Below, one piece after another: positions 56,585-64,000 of a DNA stretch of 64,000 nt; the stretch's first letter is position 1, and every line of letters begins with the position of its first letter. A model generated the notes under the pieces. It searched no databases and was not told where the DNA came from. It saw nothing but the letters and a program-made list of their open reading frames with translations. Source of the DNA: Dermanyssus gallinae (lineage: Eukaryota; Arthropoda; Arachnida; Mesostigmata; Dermanyssidae); contig QVRM01001794.1 in NCBI GenBank assembly GCA_003439945.1, positions 85,001 to 149,000 on the forward strand. Reading direction: 5' to 3'. A program made the translations under genes and the position numbers.

Positions 56585-58522
56585 GATACGCATCTGCGAC
56601 AGCGTGCGCGTAATAAGACGACTTAATATTGTGGTGATGTCGAGCATTCTAGTTTTAGAAGCAGCTTACTTCATAAAGCGAATGACATCACTTTGTTCTT
56701 GTGATTATTTACTAAACAATTCGAAGTAAATTATGGAGTCGTAGAAAAATACGTCAACCGTCCTACAAAAAAAATAATAGTTGTTGCTTAGAAATATATA
56801 TCTGTGAACTAATCTAAGCAGTTGACAAAACGATTCGTTATTCATCGTACTGGTATCTAAATCACCGCATTTTCTTCAACGTTGTCGCCGTCGCTCCTTA
56901 TGGAGTCATTAAATCGACGGCTCATAGCCTCATTAGTTGTTTAACATAATGCTCAAACAACCACTGTAGACGTTGATATGCAGGCGCGGTATGAATCCCA
57001 TTTAACATTCCTTGCTGAACGATCGAGCTATTACGCTGGCTATTAAGGCCACCTGGGACTGCGGCACACGCTCCCCGGCGTACTGCTTGCCAGCCCCCAT
57101 AGGTAGCCATTGCTGCGAATATTCGTAGGTGAATACGACTGCGAGCAGGAAGCAACTCCAATCAAACTATGACTTCTACCTGCTTAGTCTGGCACAGTTA
57201 ACTTTGTAAGTGTTTAACGCACAAACTGATGGCTTAAAGTACATGCATACATACATGAACTTCTATGCACATAATTACATATTAGGAATATAATGTCTCC
57301 GCTTATGCACGCACGATCGCGGAACTTCACTTTTTGTTTTTCTATTTAGATCTATATTGCTCTGTAATAGAAAACAATTCACCTTCAAACTTGTCGACAG
57401 CTAATAAAAATGCTAAATGCTTATGTATATTAGACAAAGTTGCCGACGATAGGCGTTTGTTAACGGCGATGGGAAATACCAAACTAACGAAGTCAACTAC
57501 AACATTTTAGAACGCCAAGCATACTAGAAAAAAGTTAATTTTACAAAGGCATTAGCATAATGAATTGATAACGGCTCTCTAAAGTTGAAGGCTATGTGGT
57601 TCAAGGGTGCGTTAAAAATTTTTTTACATGTATGATAGGTTGGCATGTGTTGTCGGCAGTGGCCGGCATAGTAAAAAGTTATTTTCTTGAAAAATTCTTT
57701 CTTTTTTTCTTCTAAAAAACTCATTCATCGCGTGCAGGATAGTCAAACCTATTTGAATAAGATATAGCTATTCATAGCCTTCAACAAGAACAATTGTGTT
57801 TAACGATCAACAAAAATAAAAAAAATGACAAAACCTAAATCAAAACATATATGTGGAGCTCAATGTATCATATATTAAATCTCATAAAAATTAAAAATAG
57901 AAAAAAACAGATTTTTTCGAAAACGACGCAACGCCAGCAAGATGTTGATGGACTTCCTTATCTAATAGCTGGAGGTGTCGCAGTCTTTCCAAGACGTTGT
58001 ACTGACGAAGCCATCACTGGCTCAGAGATGCACAGGATGTAATTAATAAAAACAGGGATTAGGAATAAGGCCCGTTTTTAATAGGTTGAAGCGCCAAACG
58101 GATGGCCTTCTAACCTCCCTTCCTTCTTGTGTCCGCATTTTCCAGCTGGTTGGGCAGGATGTGATTTCTTCGACACTTCAGATGCCGCCGGATACAGCAA
58201 GAAGGTTGTTTGGCATGTCTACCTTTTACCAGTAAATGTCATTTGGCAAATTTAATAAAGTGGTAAAATACTTTTCTTAGAGAAAAACATTGCTTTTTGG
58301 AGCAATCGAATGCTTTTTTTGGTCTATAGTCTACTTTGAATTTTGTCTGAAACAAGTGCTTGACGAAGCTGCACTATTTACTTAGGCTCAAATGAGTGTG
58401 CCATTAAACATTAAAATACTAAACTGAACTAACTGACCACGCATAGTTAAGGCAATTATTTGTGTAGGCAGTTTCACGGTAGCTTATTTGAGTAAGGTGT
58501 TGCATTGATAACTAGAGGTTTC
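56585..58522. other. Anonymous stretch
   Basis: No supported gene. A minus frame of 79 codons at 56922-57161 lies in a GC-richer patch, unrecognised. Confidence 0.4.
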
Positions 58523-58542
58523 CTATATATATATATATATAT

Positions 58543-58672
58543 AGCTTTAAACCGGCACATAATAGACGGTCTAGATAACTTCTAATAAAAATAGTACAAC
58601 ATTTAATATTAAATGTTGTACTATTTGTATTATAAGTTATCTAGACCGTCTATTATGTGCCGGTTTAAAGCT
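58543..58672. mobile_element. 130-bp palindromic MITE-like element
   Basis: Two 65-bp arms are almost perfectly complementary with essentially no loop: AGCTTTAAACCGGCACATAA at the outside, centre ATTTAATATTAAAT. The left end abuts a (TA)n tract (58523-58542). There is no coding capacity. Only one or two mismatches are visible, so it is recent or kept uniform. Confidence 0.85.
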
Positions 58673-58797
58673 GCACTATCTTTTCTCTTGCTGCTTGGTA
58701 AAGAATCCATGGTCAATAACTCGCGGTCGGCCTTCAATCTTTTAGCCAAATGTTTTGCAAATTGAGCTACCTTCTCGAAAAGCCTCGACCAACAAGG

Positions 58798-58925
58798 ACC
58801 GGGCAAAATGGCTTAGTGGCTTTGCTTTGCATTCGGGAGGCCTGGGTTCAAGACTTAAATTGATTTTCATGGTTCCCAATTTAGACAAGGCGAATGCCGG
58901 AGTGGACTAGAAAATCGGCCATGAT
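58798..58925 (+). mobile_element. tRNA-headed SINE, family 2
   Basis: Head GGCAAAATGGCTTAGTGGC (A box TGGCTTAGTGG), then TTTGCATTCGGGAGGCC and GGGTTCAAGAC (B box). The body has CAAGGCGAATGCCGGAGTGG, a segment remembered from arthropod SINEs. The head is unlike that of the family at 30880. It does not fold as a tRNA. Confidence 0.65.
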
Positions 58926-59290
58926 ATAAAAAAAAACATACACGGGCATGATTAGAGACATTAGGGACAATAAAAAGGCGAGAAGCAATTCCACGATAAA
59001 TTTCTCAGCCAATAACGGTCTTGGCGCCATCGGTAAAGATAGCTTCCACAGCTTGCTCAACTTAGGAGTGGAAAATAAGGAGGACGTGTACATCTTCCTG
59101 CCCTAAACGCAGCCGGTTCTAGTTAGTAACCGTCGGGCCTCTAGACCAGAGTCTGCAGCACCCCTAGAAACTTTTAAAACTTTTGCGACGCTTTGCCTTA
59201 ATAGAACGTAGACTTAAATAGCAGTGGGAGCTCGGCTTTATGACAGAATATGTGCGTGTGTATATGTTGAAAAAAATACGTCAAAAATAT
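58926..59290. other. Anonymous stretch
   Basis: No gene recognised. The 70-codon minus frame (58881-59093) overlaps the SINE and is taken as chance. Confidence 0.4.
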
Positions 59291-59293
59291 TTA

Positions 59294-59350
59294 TTTGAAT
59301 TATCTCTGGCAACTGGTAGACAGTCCGTAGGGAAAATATGTGCAATTTTG

Positions 59351-59392
<42 letters not shown>

Positions 59393-59449
59393 CAAGTTTG
59401 CACATATTTTCCCTACGTACTGTCTACTAGTTGCCAGAAATAATTACAA
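59294..59449. repeat. Large palindrome centred on (TA)n
   Basis: Arms of about 63 bp (59294-59356 and 59388-59449) share TCTGGCAACTGGTAGACAGT-like sequence and GTAGGGAAAATATGTGCAA. They flank a TA run of about 30 bp. Mismatches are few. It resembles a MITE whose centre expanded as a microsatellite. A second TA run follows at 59450. Confidence 0.85.
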
Positions 59450-59624
59450 CATATATATATATATATGTTTAAATTAAAAATTAATAGTTTCAAAGTTGCA
59501 AACGGTACAAACAGGGGGCGTACAATTTTGTGAAAGGATCGCATCTTATACATAATTATTGGTTAGGTTTTGATGGTCGCAGACATGTTAAGCGCTAAGC
59601 GGACATACTTGCCTTCCCAGTGGT

Positions 59625-59785
59625 TTCGAAGTAATGCCAAAGCAATGCCGAGCCTGGGAAGTGGGAAGGAACACGTTTTTAATGGGGTTTGAGTCCTACA
59701 CTAGTCACGCTAGCTGCTCGAGACGCATGTGCATTAGCATTTCTCGATCTTGATCATACATTAGATATACGTAGAACATATGAAG
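59625..59785 (+). repeat. Dispersed exon-like repeat, copy 2
   Basis: Matches 28287-28440, including CACTAGTCACGCTAGCTGCT. The frame reads SPTLVTLAARDACALAFLDL here. Confidence 0.5.
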
Positions 59786-59826
59786 AAATATATATAGTTA
59801 TTCCCGTCGTCCCTGGAACCATTGTT

Positions 59827-59828
<2 letters not shown>

Positions 59829-59904
<76 letters not shown>
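59829..59904. repeat. (TA)n microsatellite at element 5' end
   Basis: About 76 bp of uninterrupted TA, directly joined to the truncated 5' end of the retrotransposon. Confidence 0.95.
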
Positions 59905-59906
<2 letters not shown>

Positions 59907-62365
59907 AAGGATATTATGCGGCGCACTGTCTCGCTTCTCGATCTAGTTTTTTGGGCCGTCCCAGTGGAGGTGTGTCAGTTTTCTACAATAGCCGACTAGG
60001 AGACATGAAACTACTTCTGTCAGAAGACAACTGCGTGGTTATGGAAGGTCGAAGACTGAATTTGATTGCCATGTATGTGAAGCCAGCAGCAGTTGAGGAC
60101 ACGTTCACACTAATAGAAAAAATTACGAAGTGCTCACAACAGGTAGACCGTGCTCACCCTACGGTGATTGTGGGAGATATGAACGCAAGACTCGACAGAC
60201 CCACGGACGCGAGGACTGAAGCACTTACCGAAACACTGTCGGATATGGGCTTCTGGGTGGCGAATGACCCAAGTTTGTCAACATTTCAAGGTGCAACGGG
60301 TAAATCAACTATAGATTTATTTGCTACAAATATGCCGCAACGAAATGTGTGTTTTGTGGGAATAGATCACCAAATGAGAGAAGGGGCGGACCTGACGGTG
60401 CATAAACCCGTTGGTCTGAATATCACGGTCCCAGCCCGCCACGAGCGACAGCAAAAACGGAAACCTTTGTCGAGAGTACTTAAAGCAGACCGCCTACAAG
60501 AAGCCGTAGAAGTTCTCGGCATCGAAAGAGCAAAGCAAGATGTAGAAAGCTACAATGAACTGCTCACCCGAGCACTCAAAGCATGCGCAGAGCATGTGAA
60601 ATGGAGAAGAGAAAGGAGTTGGCGGACTCCGGAATGTAACCAAGCGAAGGCCATTCACTACCAAGCAAAGGTGCTGGAACGCATAAGGCCGGAAATGAGA
60701 CTTCTATTGGCAACGACGAGGTCCATTTACCGACGAACTCTGCGGAATGCTAAAAGGCAACACGAGCAACAACTGGAGACTCGACTGCTTCAGAAGACCG
60801 AACAAAATCCATATTTGTGGCTCCGTAACACCTCGGAGGGGAGGTCTGCATGTCCAGTTGAAAGCGATGTACTCTATGGCCACTTTAGATCGATCCTCAG
60901 CTCACATGACACAGTGCCAAGGGCAGTGCTTACTCTCATGTCGGTCTGGTCAGAAGAGGATCTGAAATGGAGAACTCAACTGGACGAATACTTCACCGTC
61001 CAAGAAGTGGCGGAGGCACTGCGTCAACTCCCGAGAAACAAAGCACCTGGGCCAGATGGCATCTGTAATGAGCATCTGCAGCAGGCAGCCACAATGACCG
61101 CACAGTGGACCGCGCTTTTTAATAGGTGCATTTACAACGGCCGACTACCATCAGCGTGGAGACAGTGCGTTATGGCACTTATTCCAAAGGGCAAGGGACC
61201 GCGGACCGAGCCCTCTTCTTGGCGGGGCATTGCCAAGAAAAGCTGCGCTTACAAACTGCTTGCAAGCCTCCTAGATGCTCGTCTAACGTCGTTCGTCGAA
61301 TACAAAAAGACATTACCAGACGAACAACATGGCTTTCGTGCGCAGAGGTCAACACTAACTGCATGTGCAATCCTCCTTGCAGATATAGAGCAAACCCTGT
61401 CACGAAAGGGAATGTTTTTATACAGCGTATTTGTGGATTTCCGAGCCGCGTTTGATTCAGGCTCAAGAACTCGAGTCCTGCTTAAACTCGCCGAAATGGG
61501 GGTCCCAATACGGATGCTGACATTGATGAAGGACGTGCTACAATCCAATCAGATCATCTTGGACGACGGTGTAGCGGAGCACCCAAACATAGAACAAACG
61601 ACAGGCTTTGCCCAAGGCGACAATCTCAGCCCTTTGCTTTTTTGTTTGCTGGTAGCCGATTTACCAACATGTTTACAGACCCGACACCCAGCTGTCAAGA
61701 TAATTATGTATGCCGACGATCTAGTACTCTACAGTAGCAGCAGATACCATCTGCAACAGGCGCTGGCCACTTTGTCGGCATACGTGAACGTAGTAGGCCT
61801 TGAAATAAATATGCAGAAGACAGAAGCTATGAAGTTCAGGCACGCGGGCAGGCTGGCCGTGACCGATACACTTAGGTTAAATGGACAAGACCTGAACTAT
61901 GTAAATAAGTTTACATATCTCGGTATCACAGTGACCCCCTCAGCCAAGACCTTCGCTGCACATATAGAGGAGAGGTCTCGAAAAGCCTTGATTGCGGCGA
62001 CAACCCTTAAGAAGCCCCAGATGCTCTCGATTAAGGCAGCGCTAGCTCTATTTGATATGAAAATAGCGCCAATTGCATCATACGGGATCCAGCTTGTATG
62101 GGCAAAACTAAGCTCGACTCAACTTGGTGCTCTCGATCGTGTGAAACCAGCTTATTTGAAGCGGGTACTAGGTTTACATACGTCAGCATACAACCGCCTC
62201 ACGTATTTGCTGTGCGATGCTCCACTATTCGTGGAACAGGTCAAAAAACAGTTTGCGCTTCCAGACACCCCTGCATACAGCGAGTTCATACGGCGATATG
62301 AAGAGAAAATGGCAGAGATCGATCCACATTTTTATATGACAGATGCAATGGTTAGATCAGAATGA
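59905..62365 (+). pseudogene. ORF2 endonuclease-reverse transcriptase
   Basis: The frame is open from the (TA)n tract at 59822 (the TYI repeat residues are microsatellite) to a TGA at 62363-62365; about 820 codons belong to the element. Endonuclease: GRPSGGVSVFY, VIVGDMNARLD, STIDLFATNM and GADLTVHKPVG; the N-terminal catalytic strand is missing. RT: NKAPGPDGICNEHL, IPKGKG, WRGIAKKSCAYKLL, DEQHGFRAQRSTLTA, FVDFRAAFD (61430), FAQGDNLSPLLF, MYADDLVLYS (YADD 61709-61720) and KTEAMKFRHAGRL. All RT aspartates are present. The TGA cuts off a homologous zinc region that continues in frame to 62509. Purifying selection or recent insertion would explain the open frame; without an N-terminus it cannot be a complete ORF2. 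Confidence 0.93.
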
Positions 62366-62509
62366 AAGGGCACGAGCAGGACGAACAGGCACATGACCAC
62401 CCGCTTTGCTGTGCACGGTTTTCATCACCTTCTATGTCAGAAAGACGCTTGCCATGAACCCTGTGACACATGTGTTTGTAAATATTGTTATGGTATATGC
62501 GTAAGATAG
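62366..62509 (+). pseudogene. C-terminal zinc region after the TGA
   Basis: The same frame continues after the stop, reading HMTTRFAVHGFHHLLCQKDA, CHEPCDTCVCKYCYGIC and VR, then TAG at 62507-62509. It aligns with HLTTAFAAHGFHYVLCNKEG and FHEPQDECRCKECWSKC at the end of the minus-strand sister copy. The shared Cys and His residues suggest a zinc-binding tail. Its conservation shows that the TGA is a late nonsense change, or a readthrough stop. Confidence 0.8.
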
Positions 62510-62647
62510 CATGGCAGTGAGTGTAATGCAATCCCCTCTCTAACAAAGGTGGCACTGAACGATTTTTAATATTAATATCATTACGAGACTGTAGTGATAT
62601 CGATCGTACTATTGTATATTTTACCCAACCTGGTGTGTAAATAAATC

Positions 62648-62650
<3 letters not shown>

Positions 62651-62686
<36 letters not shown>
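62651..62686. repeat. (TA)n microsatellite at element 3' end
   Basis: About 36 bp of TA directly after the 3' UTR of the retrotransposon. Confidence 0.95.
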
Positions 62687-62689
<3 letters not shown>

Positions 62690-63630
62690 GTCTTCTTAGC
62701 TCAACTTACGAGCTAACCGCTTTTAAGTTTTTATTTTGCGGATAATAGGGTCTAAGGTCAACCTAAACATAGTGTAGACCCGAACAAAATTAAATGCATG
62801 TTCTATGTATGTATATACGGATATACCTATGTAACATAAAGTATTTTTTACTTCATCTTCAGTAAGTACAAAACATATATATTTTCAAAGACCGGTCATA
62901 TTTATTTTTCGTATATTACATTATGTTTGTGGGACAAATATACAAAAACATACAAAAACATAACAAAATCATTATAAGATGTGCGTGCCAGCCCCGATAG
63001 TGAAGTGACAAGATATTCATAACATCTCCTATTGAACATGTCACAATGAACTTGGCTCGTGGAGGCCCTTCGTTTGACGTATGTCTTCCTTTTATATGGT
63101 AAAATCTATTGACTTCGAAACATAAAACTATCTGTGTATTTCTCTTGCCTACTCCATTAAGTATAGCATTGCCTGATTCTCTAAAATAACTTGAGCTATT
63201 TGTTATACTGCTAAATAAACTGGGCTCATATCGGGATCTCTCAGAGTGTGAACTGCTTTTTAATTTGTTCTGCAAATATGGAGGCAATGGCTAGCAAATA
63301 AACAAAATTATTATATGCAGAAGTTTGTAAGCCTAGTACTCGTTGCGGTACTTGCACGTTTACGGGGGCAAGAACCTCCAGATGTAAGCCTATACAAATT
63401 CAATGCCGTATAGAGCAACTGGCGCTATTTTCATTTAAAAAAAAGGCTAGCGCTATAGTATATGAAAGTATTCGCAGGCTCTTATAGGGCGCTAATGCAA
63501 CCGTTGCTTGTAATGCCCTTTTCCAATGTGTGCAGCAGATTTTTTGACCGAGAAGTCAAAGTAATGCACGTGTAGATGAAACTGCTCATAAACTTTAGCT
63601 TCTGCCCGTACAGTGCGAATGAATCGATCT
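62690..63630. other. Anonymous stretch
   Basis: No gene recognised; AT-rich. The 123-codon minus frame at 62916-63287 has no motif. Confidence 0.4.
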
Positions 63631-63635
63631 ACACT

Positions 63636-63870
63636 AGTCAGCCTGCGTGCCTGAATTTCATAATTTCCGTTTTTCCCATTCTGACCTCGATGCCTATCTT
63701 CCTCACAACGTAGTTAGCGCTTGCTGGAACTTGTTGTTATTGTTGCCGTTAGCGTCAATCTCTGAGCTCTTAAACCACCCTGCTAGTCTGGGAATGCCTT
63801 CTTGTACTCGACAAGTCAGGTCAAATGATCGACGGGAAGGTTCAGCAATTTATATGCGCAGCTATTAGCT
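63636..63870 (-). pseudogene. Sister ORF2 fragment with internal deletion
   Basis: Minus strand reads SCAYKLLNLPVDHLT, VEYKKAFPD and LRAQRLTLTA (about 63857-63745), then jumps to QQALTTL and IGIEVRMGKTEIMKFRHAG (about 63735-63645). These match KKSCAYKLLASLLDARLTSF, VEYKKTLPD, FRAQRSTLTA, then LQQALATL and VGLEINMQKTEAMKFRHAG of the copy at 59905. About 150 codons between them, including FVDFRAAFD and YADD, are deleted. Stops and a frameshift confirm a relic. Confidence 0.75.
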
Positions 63871-64000
63871 TTTACCTTGCTAGAAACTAGGCATAATCAA
63901 TGCTTCTTTGTTTTTTGGAATACGTGACACAAATCACTGTCTCTACACTGCGGTTTTTAGTTGTCCGAATTAAAGGCATTTTTTAAAGGACTAATTGTGG

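Larger units (their letters stand above)
59905..62650 (+). mobile_element. APE-type non-LTR retrotransposon, young copy
   Basis: A 2.75-kb plus-strand copy with a partial endonuclease domain, an intact RT, a C-terminal zinc region and a 3' UTR of about 140 bp ending CCCAACCTGGTGTGTAAATA and AATCATGTG. It is flanked on both sides by (TA)n (59829-59904 and 62651-62686). Same family as the minus-strand insertion at 46417-48815 and the fragment at 63636-63870. Confidence 0.9.

Noticed and set aside
1..64000. CRISPR arrays, operons, bacterial promoters
   Set aside because: No regularly spaced direct repeats with unique spacers and no prokaryotic gene organisation occur; all features fit a eukaryotic repeat-rich region.

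Overview
The window looks like AT-rich, non-coding arthropod DNA dominated by dead mobile elements. The evidence is the mix of mariner, Tc1-like, maT-like and IS630-like transposons, APE-type and R2-like (restriction-like endonuclease) non-LTR retrotransposons, tRNA-derived SINEs, a 5S rRNA-like copy and dozens of long (TA)n microsatellites. A chelicerate (mite or tick) is my best guess, but that rests on recalled family resemblance, not on a host gene. I found no convincing host protein gene, no intact tRNA or rRNA gene, no CRISPR array and nothing bacterial. The organism of origin is therefore inferred only from the repeats.

Layout. 1-11.5 kb: anonymous sequence with one arm of a foldback repeat (about 1.03-1.25 kb), 3' tails of a non-LTR family (1.69 and 8.83-9.45 kb), a 3' scrap of an R2-like element (4.4 kb), a 5S rRNA pseudogene (6.9 kb), a SINE (7.6 kb) and an 18-bp minisatellite (9.83-10.15 kb). 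11.6-16.1 kb: one strongly decayed minus-strand retroelement with a CCHC knuckle, a reverse transcriptase core and a CCHC plus PD-D nuclease, in that order, with a cluster of perfect palindromes inside it. 16.9-17.5 kb: a solo LTR with a 4-bp target duplication. 17.6-18.0 kb: an IS630-like transposase relic. 22.2-22.9 kb: a jockey/I-like RT relic. 24.2-25.5 kb: an almost intact mariner with perfect terminal repeats and one nonsense codon.

25.5-38.1 kb is a hot spot of long inverted repeats: two copies of a 1.15-kb foldback element, a 1.8-kb inverted repeat with arms near 795 bp, a second foldback family, two SINE copies and a deleted Tc1-like transposon. 38-46 kb holds a GC-richer anonymous block, a maT-like transposon with its catalytic centre deleted, and a Tc1 scrap. 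46.4-48.8 kb is a 5'-truncated APE-type retrotransposon on the minus strand, bounded by a 15-bp target duplication. 49.3-49.85 kb is a second copy of the R2-like family. 50-58.5 kb is mostly anonymous. 58.5-59.45 kb has two large palindromes and a second SINE type. 59.9-62.65 kb is the best preserved element, an EN-RT reading frame of about 820 residues lying between two (TA)n tracts, with an internally deleted sister copy at 63.6-63.9 kb.

The elements do not act together as a pathway. The unifying theme is insertion into, or at least boundary formation at, TA-rich DNA: most element ends abut a (TA)n tract. Mariner, Tc1 and the foldback elements need a TA target, so this is expected for them. 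For the non-LTR elements it is not, and it deserves a check. All similarities were judged by eye from translated motifs; no database search was possible.
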